The position numbers and the translations under genes were made by a program. A DNA stretch of 52,014 nt from Welwitschia mirabilis. Taxonomy: Eukaryota; Gnetophyta; Gnetopsida; Welwitschiales. How positions within the stretch are numbered: position 1 is the first letter of the stretch; each line of letters begins with the position of its first letter. The notes beneath the pieces are model-generated. The model worked only from the letters and a program-made list of their open reading frames with translations. It was not told the DNA's origin and did no database searches. This document shows, piece by piece, positions 10,390-22,218 of the stretch. Where the stretch lies: assembly GCA_051453625.1 (NCBI GenBank), contig JBOZIK010000001.1:183546436-183598449 (forward strand). The letters are read 5' to 3'.

Positions 10390-12520
10390 CGCCTTAAAGC
10401 TGCTCCTTCCTTTAACAGATCTATCTTTGGAGGAAAAAAACATTTGTCCAAAGTTGAGTTCACTATTGCATTGCAATCATTAAAGGATGGAAAAGCTCTA
10501 GGTCTTGATACATGCCTAGAGACAGTGCCTAGAGACACATAAGCGATAATGGTTATCAAGTGTATTTAGAGGCTTTTGGTACTAGTTCTTTGGGGCAAAG
10601 TTTAAATCTGAGTATTGTCAAGTTTATTCCTAAATCTGGTTAAATGTTCTTTACACAATCATCGCTAAAGCCACAACCAACAGATTAAAGAAGTTTCTCC
10701 TTGATCTTATTAGAAAAGAGCAAATGGGATTTGTGAAAAATACGAATAGTTTGGATAATGTCATTATAGCTATGGAATGTATGAATTAGGCCTTCACTAC
10801 TTCCTAGAAAGCCCTTCTACTGGAACTTGACTTTTCTAAAGCTTATGATCAGCTAGATTGGACCTACACCTTATCCCTCATTAAACATCACAATCTAGGG
10901 TGTGTTTTTAAGGATTATGTCAAAATGCTTTTAGCAGATGCAAGGTCCTTTATTTGTATTAATGGTAAGTTCTTTCCTTACATAAATTTGGGTAGATCTA
11001 TTAGATAGGGCTACCCTTTGGCTCCCTATCTTTTAATCACTACATTAAATGCTTTAGAAGTTATGCTTAATTTTAAGAATTACAATTCCATTCCTAGAAG
11101 AATCTCACTCCCAGATGGTTTTGAAGTTTTCCATAGCCAATTTGCTAATGATACCTTTTTACTTTTGGAGGAGACTGAACAGAATCTCAAAGCTCCTTTA
11201 GATGTAATTACTATTTACCATAAGGCCCCTGATTCCAAAATTAATTTGCATAAAATCCAAGCCATCAGAGGTAGTTTTTCTGCCATAGCCCAATTAAATT
11301 TACTTTCCAATGGCTTACTCATACAAATAAAGCTAAACTTTTGGGGATTCCCTTGGCTCTCAAGGACATGCCTAATTCTCTTTGGCAAAATGTAACTGAT
11401 AAGATTTGGTAAAATTCTAAAATGAGCTTCCAAGTCTCTTTCTTTGGTAGGTAGACTAGTCATTATCAAACATATCTTAATTGCAGTTCCATTTTACTAT
11501 GTCTTTTTTAGGGCTCCTTCTAAAATGGTTATCGATTCTAATAAGCTTCTTCAATGTTATCTTTAGGGCAATAAAGAAAATTATAAAGCCTTTCATCATG
11601 TGGTCTGGGATATTTGTTTATTCAATATAATTTTTATAGGACTTGGTATTTCTTCCATCACTAAGCAAGGGCATCTTTTGGCTTCTAAAGGGATTATCTG
11701 ATTCCTTCGAGGAAATAAAGACAAGAAATGCTTTTTAGATACTATTTTTCCAAAGGAAAAATTTCTTCTTCCTCTTTTTGAAATAACTTTCATTATCTAG
11801 TAACTAAGGAGAATGTGAAGCTATAAGGTTCTTATGTTTTTAAACAATATGGGGATGTTGGAATAAATTTAAGCTTCATCTTACCTAGAAGCTTTAGGGT
11901 CTTTGTTAAACCAACTGAAACATTTACTCTTTTTGGTCATCCCTAGCTTTTGAATTTGGCTACTCATCTGTAGCTTAAAAATTTAATTCCAAATCTTGAA
12001 CTCTAACTCAAAAAGGTCTTCTACATGCTGGTCAATTACTTATTAGTAACCAAGGAATTCCCTTCTGCTGGTAAGCCTCTAAGATCAAATGAAATTTCTA
12101 GTTAAGAGACATTACCTTTCTCAGACATGTTACAACCATCTTAAACATACATAACTAACTCAATGGTAATGACTCTTAGATGGATGAATGGTTGTGGCCC
12201 AATGTAGTTGTGATCTATGACCTTATATGAATAAGAAATGAAATATAAATTAGTGAGAGGATAAATGAAAGGCCCTGTTTATGAAATTATGGAAATTTAA
12301 AGCCCAACCAAAGCATAAGTTCTTCTTTTGGTCTCTATTACACAAAGGCTTACCTTTTAATAGGTAGAGTCAACCTAGAAGGGCTTCTTCCTTAGAGTGT
12401 CCAATTTTCAACATAAGGGCTCTATCCAACATGTTTTTTGGAAATGCCATCCAGCCAAGCAACTTTGGTCTTGATTTTATAACTTATTTGGAACCACCTT
12501 TTTCTCTTCTTTTAGAAGAT
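10390..12520 (+). pseudogene. L1-type LINE relic: reverse transcriptase and zf-RVT region
   Basis: Conceptual translation across several frames gives an ordered set of plant L1-type non-LTR motifs: LKDGKALGLD near 10480; RKEQMGFVKNTNSLDNVI near 10715-10760; LLLELDFSKAYDQLDW near 10815-10862; the GxPLAP block near 11010-11025; and FANDTFLLLE near 11140-11172, where FANDT stands in place of the usual FADDT catalytic box. Further on, WKFKAQPKHKFFFWSLLHKG at about 12290-12350 matches the zf-RVT domain found at the C-terminus of these elements. Many stops (mostly TAG/TAA) and frame changes interrupt it. The 5' part (ORF1 and the endonuclease) is missing or unrecognisable, so this is a 5'-truncated, dead copy. 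The longest remaining open piece is 11018-11395. Confidence 0.8.
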
Positions 12521-12529
12521 ACTCTTAGT

Positions 12530-13832
12530 GGAAAACTTAATAATAGGTGATAGATTTTACTTATAGAGAGTATGTTTTCCTTTGGAAGTGATGTTGTGAG
12601 GCCTTTTTTCAAGGAGACTGGAGCATCAATTTTACCCAGGGGGATCAAGTTTTTCTTATTTATTTAGTTTAATTACAATACAAGGCTATCATGGAAGTTT
12701 CTAAGGCTTGTTTTCCCAATATTCTATACTTAAGTATTCAATAACCTATAATCAACTTCTTTAATAAGTTTTATTTCCTTATGCTATCATTGTTAGGGGT
12801 GCAATTAGCATATTCTATTTACTTTGGACTCTATTGAGTGTGTTACATTCCTTTAAGACTTGTATTGGATAACTTAACAATCCCCATTAAATCTAGTGAA
12901 TATTTTAGGTGCATTAGCCAAAGTTTTATCATATTCAATACCATACAAAAATAATTACCTAATAAGATATGAAGTTATAAGCTTATAGGGTTTTAGACAT
13001 TAAATAATGATTTGACATTAACCTTCAAAAGATCAAAGATACATAGTAAGTATAATATTAAGAAGCCTATAATAAGGATATAAAGATATTGCAATTACAA
13101 AACATTTTATAAACTAGTCAATACATCATCATAACCAAAGATGAACACCTTAAAAGTAATAAAAGAGTTTTAAGCATCCTTTGTTGTATAATCTTCATGT
13201 GGTATAAAAACACTTTCATATTTTTTTCTTTTTTCAATGACTATAAGCTATGTAGAGGGTGGTATGAATGTCTAAATAAAAAGGATAAGACACCCATAAA
13301 ACTGAGGAAGTCTTCTTTGATAAATGCTCTAATAGCTAAAGGAGATAATTAATGTCATTCTAAAATTTTCCACCTAACTGTGGATCCAAAAAGGAATATA
13401 AAATAAAATCCTTAAATTTTAAGTTGAGAAAAGAAAGTTATTAATTCTTTGAAAGATACGATTACATCAATGTTTACATATTGCATGAAGGATGCAAGGT
13501 CTAAAACCCTTCCAAAGAAATAAATAGTGCTTTGGAAGATTTGACATATCTCTAAAAGAATATTCTTTTAACTTGAATGAAATCCTTGAAAATGTGTATG
13601 AACCCACTTTTAAGTGTTTTGAGCCATTTAGCATTTAATGAAGTAATGTTCAAAACTATCTTCATTATTACAAAAAGGAAAGGTAGCATTTATAAGTTTG
13701 TTAGCAAAATTCTAATTTTGATGATTCCACATATTAAATGCAGTGTATCTGGTGTGCAAACAAGGTATTAAAGATATCTATCAGTTTGACAAGATACTCC
13801 AAATGAAAACAAGGATAATTGATTAGCAAAAT
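12530..13832. other. AT-rich flank between the LINE and element A, nothing recognised
   Basis: No coding motif, LTR end or RNA gene is visible. It may include the LINE 3' tail, but no clear poly(A) end or target-site duplication was found. Confidence 0.4.
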
Positions 13833-14284
13833 TGATGTTTGAGGTACTTAAAGGATGATTCAATTAGAGTTCATGAAAATTGGACAAAGTTGACCAGACG
13901 CATCTACAATGTGGAATACATCTATTAAATAGACGTTTATAAGATGAAAGACATCTATACTGAAACTAAACTTGAAATAGGAAAAAGATGTCTCCATGAT
14001 GGAAGATGTTTACACTAAAACTGAACTAAAAAGAAAAGGAAGATATTTATCAATGGGAAAACATTTACACTGAATGCATTAATGAAAGAAAACTATAATA
14101 TGACATATGTTTATGCTAAAATGAAGTAGATGATAAGAGTCAATTTGTATTAAGAAGATGACAATGATGGTATATTCATTATTTAGGGATCTAGGTAATT
14201 TTTTCACACTAAATTCTTAATTTCTTAGAGTTAGAAAAACATCAATTCAAGGCTCGTTGTAATTTAGATAAGTGCATGAAATAT
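13833..14284 (+). mobile_element. Element A: SIRE-like copia 5' LTR, left part (approximate start)
   Basis: This stretch is similar to 31519-31860 (the LTR of element B): shared landmarks include 'ttggacaa' near the start, repeated 'gacatctat'-type words, 'gatgacaatgat' and 'attcttaa'. The similarity stops exactly where TR-GAG-1 begins (14285) and resumes at 23562, so A was split by that insertion. The left end near 13833 (tgatgttt) is an estimate; no target-site duplication can be checked because the far end of A is not found. Confidence 0.55.
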
Positions 14285-15494
14285 TGTTAGGAGTTTATAT
14301 TTCTAATCAATGTTAAACTACTATGATCTTTGTAGAATGAAATGTGATTTTACATATGTAAGAAACTAAAGGATCCATAATGAAAAGATAGCTAAGAGTT
14401 GGACATGTTCTGATTTTAGTAACTTTATTTTTATTTAAGGACTTAGTATAGAGCTCGATCGAACCTGAAACACACATTTTGGGCTACTTCATATGGGGTC
14501 CATTAGATCTTTATGGGGTCAATCAGACCTAGAAACGCATTTTTCAAGCTTCTCATATGCACTATGTCATATAGGATCGATTGAATTCATGTGGGGTCAA
14601 CCAAACTTGAACAAAAGCGGTCGACTCAATTTTAGATGGGGCGACCAAATCAAGTAATGTGAGTTATGTAGGTCAATCAGATGAAAAAGGGGATAACTAG
14701 ATTAAGTGATGTGAGTCACTTGGGTCGACCAGATGTTTTGAGGCATCAACCGATCAGAGCAGAAGCAGAAATTTTCAAATAGTTTTCTAATTATTATTTC
14801 ATTAAATCTTTCCATTTCAAACGTTAGATTTATTCCCAACTATCTAAAGGCTATATTTTGGGGAAATCTATTTTAAGAGGTCATACTCAAAAACTTGAGA
14901 GTAGATTTTGAAAAAGGATATTGCACTCTTAATATAAAGAGCTTATCTTTGTAACATCATTCTTCTCTCACTTAGCACTTACCTTTGTACTAAATGAGAG
15001 CAATAAGGCTCTAATGTTAGTTCTTTCATTTGAGTGACTTAGAGCATAGAGAATTCGTTCCCTCACTCATTCTTGTGCATTTTATTGAGGTTAAGACTTA
15101 GCCTGCAAAAGTCTATTTTATTGAGGTTGAGACTTAGCCTATAAAAGTCCATTTTATTGAGGTTGAGGCTTAGCTTACAAAAGTCTATTTTATGAAGGTT
15201 GAGACTTAGCTTAAAAAAGTCTGCTTTATAAGGTTAAAAGTTTACCTTGAGAACCTAATAGATAGTGAAGCAACAAAGATCCAGAATAGTTTTGGTTATT
15301 GACTATCTTCCAAAAGTAGAGTAGGGTGTATCCCGAACTACTATAAATATTGTCTTCTGCATTTCTTTAGTTCTACTTTTGAGTTTGTTTCGTTATATCT
15401 TTTTATGTTATAATTTATTTCTTTGGTAGTAATAGTTGTTTAAATTTTTTTAATAAATCCTATTCATCCTCGCTCTAGGGTTCTAGATTCTACA
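14285..15494 (+). repeat. 5' LTR of TR-GAG-1
   Basis: Starts TGTTAGG and ends ATTCTACA, 1210 bp. It matches the 3' copy from 17933 throughout, for example 'ctatgatctttgtagaatga' here against 'ctaatgtgatctttgtagaa' there. It ends two bases before the PBS. Confidence 0.85.
15080..15235 (+). repeat. 36-bp minisatellite inside the LTR (about 4 units)
   Basis: The unit core 'attgaggttgagacttagcc' begins at 15085, 15121, 15157 and 15191, giving steps of 36, 36 and 35 bases. Related units occur in every other LTR of this family, at 18725-18830, 19240-19390 and 22480-22620, with differing copy number. Confidence 0.85.
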
Positions 15495-15496
15495 TT

Positions 15497-15508
15497 TGGT
15501 ATCAGAGC
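15497..15508 (+). promoter_or_regulatory. Primer-binding site of TR-GAG-1 (tRNA-iMet type)
   Basis: TGGTATCAGAGC, the perfect complement class for the 3' end of initiator tRNA-Met used by most plant copia elements, two bases after the LTR end. It is undamaged, unlike the PBS of elements A and B. Confidence 0.9.
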
Positions 15509-15564
15509 TCCAAGTTGAATTAATACTAAGATTTTAACTAATCTTTAACTCAATAACCTTAGCT

Positions 15565-16993
15565 ATGAGTTTTATTATAGAAGGTTTCTTTATTTCTAGG
15601 CCTCCACTATTTGATGGAATACAGAAGGCTTAAATAAGAATATTCTTAAGATCTCTTGATATAGATTATGAGGATATATTGACCATAGGTTATATCCATC
15701 CTATCACAACTCAAAAGGATGCAAAAGGCAATTCTATAGTAGTGTTAAAACCAAAAGATAAATGGACTAAATTAGATAAAGATAATANNNNNNNNNNNNN
15801 NNNNNNNNNNNNNNNNNNNNNNNNNNNNNNNNNNNNNNNNNNNNNNNNNNNNNNNNNNNNNNNNNNNNNNNNNNNNNNNNNNNNNNNNNNNNNNNNNNNN
15901 NNNNNNNNNNNNNNNNNNNNNNNNNNNNNNNNNNNNNNNNNNNNNNNNNNNNNNNNNNNNNNNNNNNNNNNNNNNNNNNNNNNNNNNNNNNNNNNNNNNN
16001 NNNNNNNNNNNNNNNNNNNNNNNNNNNNNNNNNNNNNNNNNNNNNNNNNNNNNNNNNNNNNNNNNNNNNNNNNNNNNNNNNNNNNNNNNNNNNNNNNNNN
16101 NNNNNNNNNNNNNNNNNNNNNNNNNNNNNNNNNNNNNNNNNNNNNNNNNNNNNNNNNNNNNNNNNNNNNNNNNNNNNNNNNNNNNNNNNNNNNNNNNNNN
16201 NNNNNNNNNNNNNNNNNNNNNNNNNNNNNNNNNNNNNNNNNNNNNNNNNNNNNNNNNNNNNNNNNNNNNNNNNNNNNNNNNNNNNNNNNNNNNNNNNNNN
16301 NNNNNNNNNNNNNNNNNNNNNNNNNNNNNNNNNNNNNNNNNNNNNNNNNNNNNNNNNNNNNNNNNNNNNNNNNNNNNNNNNNNNNNNNNNNNNNNNNNNN
16401 NNNNNNNNNNNNNNNNNNNNNNNNNNNNNNNNNNNNNNNNNNNNNNNNNNNNNNNNNNNNNNNNNNNNNNNNNNNNNNNNNNNNNNNNNNNNNNNNNNNN
16501 NNNNNNNNNNNNNNNNNNNNNNNNNNNNNNNNNNNNNNNNNNNNNNNNNNNNNNNNNNNNNNNNNNNNNNNNNNNNNNNNNNNNNNNNNNNNNNNNNNNN
16601 NNNNNNNNNNNNNNNNNNNNNNNNNNNNNNNNNNNNNNNNNNNNNNNNNACAATATTATTAAGAATTTTAGAAGGAAGCATGAAGCCTTAAATCAAAGAT
16701 ATAAAGAGATTCAAGAAGAAAGCAAAAGTCTCATGGAGAATTTAAACCAGTCTTCCCAAGTCTTGAGTATATTCACAAAAGGATCAAAGAAAATTGATAA
16801 GATGCTTGGATTGGAACAACTTATATATGACAAAAAGGGCATTGGATTTAAAGGCAACAGTACATTAACTTCATCTAGTGAGGTAAGTATTAAAGGTATA
16901 ACATTTTCTACAAGAAACATTACTTGTCATTTTTGTTGTAAATTTGGTCATTTAAAATTTAATTATCCATATAGAAAAAGAATTTATTTGTAA
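15565..16993 (+). pseudogene. Broken copia-type gag of TR-GAG-1
   Basis: Begins with ATG at 15565 (MSFIIEGFFISRPPLFDG), the N-terminal pattern of plant copia Gag proteins. Compared with TR-GAG-2 it has lost about 12 bases after PPLFDG and has a stop where the W of the YGFWKTRM block should be. After an 862-base assembly gap (15788-16649) the C-terminal part reads up to a CCHC-like zinc knuckle near 16924-16965 (CHFCCKFGHLKFNYP), with the last cysteine changed to tyrosine. The protein would form the virus-like particle and bind the RNA, but this copy cannot make an intact one. Confidence 0.8.
15788..16649. other. Assembly gap (862 N) inside gag
   Basis: A run of N within gag of TR-GAG-1, starting just after the WTKLDKDN block. 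Confidence 0.99.
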
Positions 16994-16999
16994 ACATTA

Positions 17000-17932
17000 A
17001 TGCATTATCATTTAAATTTATTCCCAAATAAGTCTCTACCCCAAAGTCAAGAAAGATCACTTGGGTAAAAGCTAAGAATTTAGAGTCTTTTTGATATAAT
17101 AAAATTTCAACTTTAGTAGTAGTTCATTATTTTGATTAATTATTGTTTATTACATTATTTTTTCTAAATCATCAATTGTTGTAATAAGATGTACTTCTTA
17201 GAACCATCATTATGATATTTACCTTGTTTTTGTATAAGAACCTCATTACTATATGATCATTAAGGTTATTGTGATTAGCTAAAGAAGGTCATATATACTC
17301 TAGTTGTCATTGTTGTATTGGATTTGCATCTTAACGGTAATTTTTTCTATGAAGATCTATCCATAAGTTTTGAATATTCTGATGTTTCACTTTGTAATTA
17401 ATTCTTGTTATCATGAACATAAACATTAGTTGGTATTATTTTATAATGAATTAAAAATTATCATCTCATTTACATACTTGCTTTGGAACTCTATCATGAT
17501 TATTATTATTATTTTCATACATATATATATGGCATCAGGTTTTTTCAAAAAATCCTCTAGGTAATCATATCTTCTAAAATCCTCTAGGTACTTATATATA
17601 TCAAAATCAAAGTAAGAGTGAGAAAATATGATATTTTTTTACTACATGTCTAAGGTTTATATCTCTTTATCTCTATTTCTTTATCCTTTATTATTGATGT
17701 TAAAAGGGGGAGCAAACATGGTAATATCAAAATGGTTTTATTTCAGAAATATTTTTCCTTTAAAAGAAAAGGCATCCTTTACTTAATATTTTTTGTATGG
17801 CTTTGTGAAATGGGGAGCTTTTATTATGTCAATATGCTTTGTTATATTGATAAAAGAAAGAGCTTAAAAATGAAATATTTATTTGATCTTGAAATCACTT
17901 ATTTGTTTACCATCAATGTCAAAGGGTGAGAT
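17000..17932 (+). other. 3' non-coding tail of TR-GAG-1 with polypurine tract
   Basis: The region between gag and the 3' LTR holds no pol motif in any frame. It ends with a polypurine tract, aaagggtgag at 17921-17930, two bases before the 3' LTR. The same region in reverse is present in TR-GAG-2 (20231-20880), so it is a normal part of the family and not an insertion. A 65-codon frame at 17732-17929 has no recognisable domain and no matching intact frame in the other copy. Confidence 0.65.
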
Positions 17933-18985
17933 TGTTAAAATTCTATATTGCCAATTGATATCAAACTAATGTGATCTTTGTAGAATGAAATGTGATTTTA
18001 CAACTGCAATAAACTAAAGGATCTATAACCAAAAAATAGCCAAGATTTGGACATGTTTTGATTGAAGTAACTTGATTTTCTGTTCAAGGACTTAGTGTAG
18101 AAGTTGACCAAACCTAAAAACACACATTTTGGGCTACTTCATATGGGGTTGACGAGATCGTTCTGGGCTTGACCAGACTTGGAAATGCATTTTTCAAGAT
18201 TTTCCATATGCACTATATTATATGGGGTTAACTAGACTCATGCAGGGTTAATCAGAGATGAACAAAAGTGGTTGATTAAATTTTAGATGGGGATGACTAG
18301 AAAAAGTAACATGAGTTACTTGGATAGATCAGATGAAAAAGGAGGTAACTTGATCAAGTGATGTGAGTCACTCAAGTCAACTAGATGTTTCGAGGAGTTG
18401 ACCGGTCAGAGTAGAAGTGGAAACTTTCAAACAGTTTTCTAGCTATTATTTCACCAAATCTATCCGTTTCAAATGTCAAAATCCTTCCCAACTATCTCAT
18501 GGCTATATTTTAGGGAAATCTATTTAAATAGATCATACTTAAAAACTCAAGAGTAGATCAAACTGATTTTGAAAAAGAAGACTACACTCTTCATTTGAAG
18601 AGCTTATCTTTGTAATATCTTTCTGCTCTTACTTAGCACTTACCTTTGTACTAAATTCAAGAAATAATGCTTTATTGTTAGTTCTTGAATTTGAATGACT
18701 TAAAGCATAGAGGCTTCATTCCCTCACTTACAAAAGTCCATTTTATGAAGGTTGATACTTAGCCTGTAAAAGTATATTTTATGAAGGTTAAGACTTAACC
18801 TAAAAAAGTCTACTTTATAAGGTTAAAGGTTTGCCTTAAAAAACTTGTGGATAATGAAGTAATAGAGACTCATTATAGTTTTGGTTATTGACTATTTTCC
18901 AAGAGTTGAGTAGGGTGTATTCTAAACCATTATGAATATTATCTTATGCATTTCTTTGATTCTACTTTTAATTTTAATTTGTTAT
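17933..18985 (+). repeat. 3' LTR of TR-GAG-1, first part
   Basis: Starts TGTTAAAATTC directly after the polypurine tract and follows the 5' LTR to 'tttaatttgttat', where TR-GAG-2 is inserted. It has only about two to three units of the 36-bp minisatellite against four in the 5' LTR. Confidence 0.85.
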
Positions 18986-20230
18986 TGTAGGATCATAAAC
19001 CAAGGAGGGGGGGTGTGTGAATAGGAATTATGAAAAATTTAAATAATTATTACTACCAAAATAAATTATGCAAAAAAAATATAACAAAACGAAATCAAAA
19101 AGCAGAACCAAAATAAATGCATAAGACAAGATTTATAGGGGTTCGGGATACACCCTACTCGACTCTCGGAAGATAGTCAATAACCAAGACTATTCCGAAT
19201 CTCTGTTGCATTACTATGCACTAGGTTTTCAAGAATAACCTTCAACCTTACAAAGCAAACTTTTCCAAGATAAGTCTCAACCTCTTCAAATGAACTTTTA
19301 TAAGTTAAGTTTCAACCTCTTCAAACAGACTTTTACAAGCTAAGTCTCAACCTCTTCAAATGGACTTTTATAGGCTAAGTCTCAACCTTTATAAATTGCA
19401 TAATGATGACTAAGTGAATGAATCCTTTATGCTCTAGATCACTTAAGTGAAAGGACTAACAATAAATCCTTATTGCTTAGATTTGATACAAAAGTAAGTG
19501 CTGAGTGAGATAAGAATGATAGTACAAATATAAGCCCTTTAGCTTAAGCGTGCAAACTTCCTTTTCAAAAATCCAATCTAATATTAAGCTCTAGGTTTTT
19601 AAGTATTGCCTCTTATTTATTAATTTCCCCAAAATATAACCGTTTGAATAGTTGAGAAGAATCTAACATTTGCAATGGATAGAATTGGTAAAGTAACAGT
19701 TAGAAAATTACTTTAAAATTTCCACTTCTACACTATCTGATCGACCTTTCGAAATTTCCAATCAACTCCTTTCCATTTGGTTCAGGAATACTAGCTCTTG
19801 AGGTCACAAGTTCAGTCGATTCCTTTGTCATTTTGTCGATTCGAGGAACTCAAGTTACTTGGTCTGGTCACCTGCATCTAAAATCCAGTTGATCACTTTC
19901 CTTTAGGTCTAGTCGATCCCACATGAGTCTAGTTGACTCCATGGGATATATTACATATGGAAAAGCTTTAAAAATGCAACTCCAAGTCCAGTAAACCCCT
20001 TAAAAATCTTGTTGACCCCATATAAATAGCCCAAAATGAGTATTTCTAAGTTTGGTCGGCTCCTACATCATGTCCTTAGACAGAGACTGAAGTTACTTTA
20101 ATCAAAACATGTCTAAATCTTACTATCTTTTGAATATAGATCTTGCAGTTTCTTGCACCTATAAAATCACTTTTCATTATACAAAGATTAGATTAGTTTG
20201 ACATTAATTTAAAAAAATAAAATACTAACA
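18986..20230 (-). repeat. 3' LTR of TR-GAG-2
   Basis: 1245 bp, reading TGTTAG on the minus strand at 20230 and ending ...CCTACA at 18986. It contains four units of the 36-bp minisatellite at about 19240-19390. Confidence 0.85.
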
Positions 20231-20231
20231 A

Positions 20232-20242
20232 TCTTCCCTTTT
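20232..20242 (-). promoter_or_regulatory. Polypurine tract of TR-GAG-2
   Basis: The minus strand reads aaaagggaaga next to the LTR start; this is where second-strand synthesis would be primed in a mobilised copy. Confidence 0.75.
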
Positions 20243-20888
20243 GACATTGATGGCAAACAAATAAGTGATTTCAAGATCAAATAAATATTTCATCCTTAAG
20301 CTCTTTCTAGTAAGGCATATTAACATAATAAAAACTCCCCCTTTCACAAAGCCATATAAATAATATTAGTTTATGCATATTTTTAAAAACATCTTATTTT
20401 CTTCCCCTTTGACATCAATGGCAAAAATAAAGAAAAAGAGATAAAAAGCTATAATCCTTACACATGTGATAAGAAAAATCATATTTTCTTCCCCTAACTT
20501 TATGCCATGTATAAAAATAATCATGATAGAGTTTCCAAAGCTACTATGTAAATGAGATGATAATTTTTAATTCATACTTTTCAAAAGAAAACCAACTAAT
20601 TCTATGTTCATGATTATAAGAGAAAGTGGAACATCAGAATATTCAAAGTTTATAGATAGAGTTTTATAAAAGTTACCATTAAGATGAAAATCCAATTATA
20701 CGGTAAATATCAGAATGATAATTCCAAGAAGTAAATCATATTACAACAATTGATGATTTAAAAGAAATTACAATTAATCAAAATAATACTAAAGTTGAAC
20801 TTTTCTTGGATCAAAAAAATTCTAAATCCTTAGCTTTTACCCATATGGTCTTTCTTGACTTTTGGGTAGAGACTGATTTGGAAACAAA

Positions 20889-22148
20889 TTAGGATGATAA
20901 TGCACTAACATTTGCAAAATAAATATTTTTTCTACATGGACAATTTAATTTTAAATAACCAAATTTGCAACAATAATAACAAGTGATATTTTTGATAAAA
21001 GATGTTATACCTGTAATACTTACCTTGCTTGATGAAGTAGATGTATCATTGCCTTCAAATCCAATACCTCTTTTGTCATGTATAAGTTGTCCCAATCCAA
21101 GAATCCTCTCAAGTTTCTTTGATCCTTCTGTAAATATACTTAATACTTGTGAAGATTGGCTTAACTTCTCTATGAGACTTATGTTTTCTTCTTAAATCTC
21201 TTTATATCTCTGATTCATGCTTCATTCTCCTACTTCAAATCCTTGATAATATTTTTCAGTTCATTAACTTTTATAGCAAGCCTTTCATATTCTTGATATA
21301 GTTCAAGACATGTGTCTTCAACATTCTTCTCTTCTTTATCTTCACTTATGTCCAAATCATCATGCTCAAAGAGTTTTGGTGATTAAGTAGTATGATTCAT
21401 ATATGTCATGAATGATAATATTCCATGTTCTTTAGATTCTTCATGTGAGATTTTTTCCTGCATACTTTTAAAAGAAAAACTCCTCTTTATATTCTTAAAA
21501 NNNNNNNNNNNNNNNNNNNNNNNNNNNNNNNNNNNNNNNNNNNNNNNNNNNNNNNNNNNNNNNNNNNNNNNNNNNNNNNNNNNNNNNNNNNNNNNNNNNN
21601 NNNNNNNNNNNNNNNNNNNNNNNNNNNNNNNNNNNNNNNNNNNNNNNNNNNNNNNNNNNNNNNNNNNNNNNNNNNNNNNNNNNNNNNNNNNNNNNNNNNN
21701 NNNNNNNNNNNNNNNNNNNNNNNNNNNNNNNNNNNNNNNNNNNNNNNNNNNNNNNNNNNNNNNNNNNNNNNNNNNNNNNNNNNNNNNNNNNNNNNNNNNN
21801 NNNNNNNNNNNNNNNNNNNNNNNNNNNNNNNNNCTGGTAGTTTACTATTCTCTTAAGCTCATCTGCATTCATAGCACAAAAAATTTCATTCAAAGCACAA
21901 GCATCAATAGTAGCATTAGCTTTATCTAATTTAGTCCATCTAGTCTTTGGTTTCAACAGTATTATAGAATTGCCATTGACATCCTTTTGAGTTGTGGTAG
22001 GGTGGCTATAACCTGTGATCAAAATATTCTCATAATCTATATCACACGATCTTAAGAATATTCTCATTCTAGTCTTCCAAAATCCATAGTTTGTTCCATC
22101 AAACAGTGGAGGCCTAGAAATAGAGAAACCTTTTGTAATAAAACTCAT
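20889..22148 (-). pseudogene. copia-type gag of TR-GAG-2 (contains a gap)
   Basis: ATG at 22148 starts MSFITKGFSISRPPLFDGTN, then YGFWKTRM and RWTKLDKANATIDACALN, the Gag N-terminal blocks of plant SIRE/Tork-type copia elements; the frame is open for 105 codons into the assembly gap 21501-21833. Past the gap the frame reaches the zinc knuckle CYYCCKFGYLKLNCP at about 20943-20985, a CCHC motif in which the histidine position holds tyrosine. The frame closes at 20889. This copy is better preserved than TR-GAG-1 but has stops between about 21100 and 21500. Confidence 0.8.
21501..21833. other. Assembly gap (333 N) inside gag
   Basis: A run of N within gag of TR-GAG-2, overlapping in homologous position with the gap in TR-GAG-1. 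Confidence 0.99.
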
Positions 22149-22204
22149 GGCTAAGGTTTTTAAGTCAAAGATTGGTTAAAATCTTAGAATTCACTTAACC
22201 TGGA

Positions 22205-22216
22205 GCTCTGATACCA
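22205..22216 (-). promoter_or_regulatory. Primer-binding site of TR-GAG-2 (tRNA-iMet type)
   Basis: The minus strand reads TGGTATCAGAGC, undamaged, two bases after the 5' LTR end at 22219. Confidence 0.9.
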
Positions 22217-22218
22217 TA

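Noticed and set aside
15497-15508. tRNA-like similarity at the PBS sites
   Set aside because: Only the 12 bases complementary to the tRNA 3' end are present; no tRNA gene fold around them.
15679-16681. Long frames across the gap in TR-GAG-1
   Set aside because: The frame is carried by N; only the first 36 codons are real gag sequence.
17732-17929. 65-codon frame as a second gene of the gag-only element
   Set aside because: No domain, and the other copy has no matching open frame.
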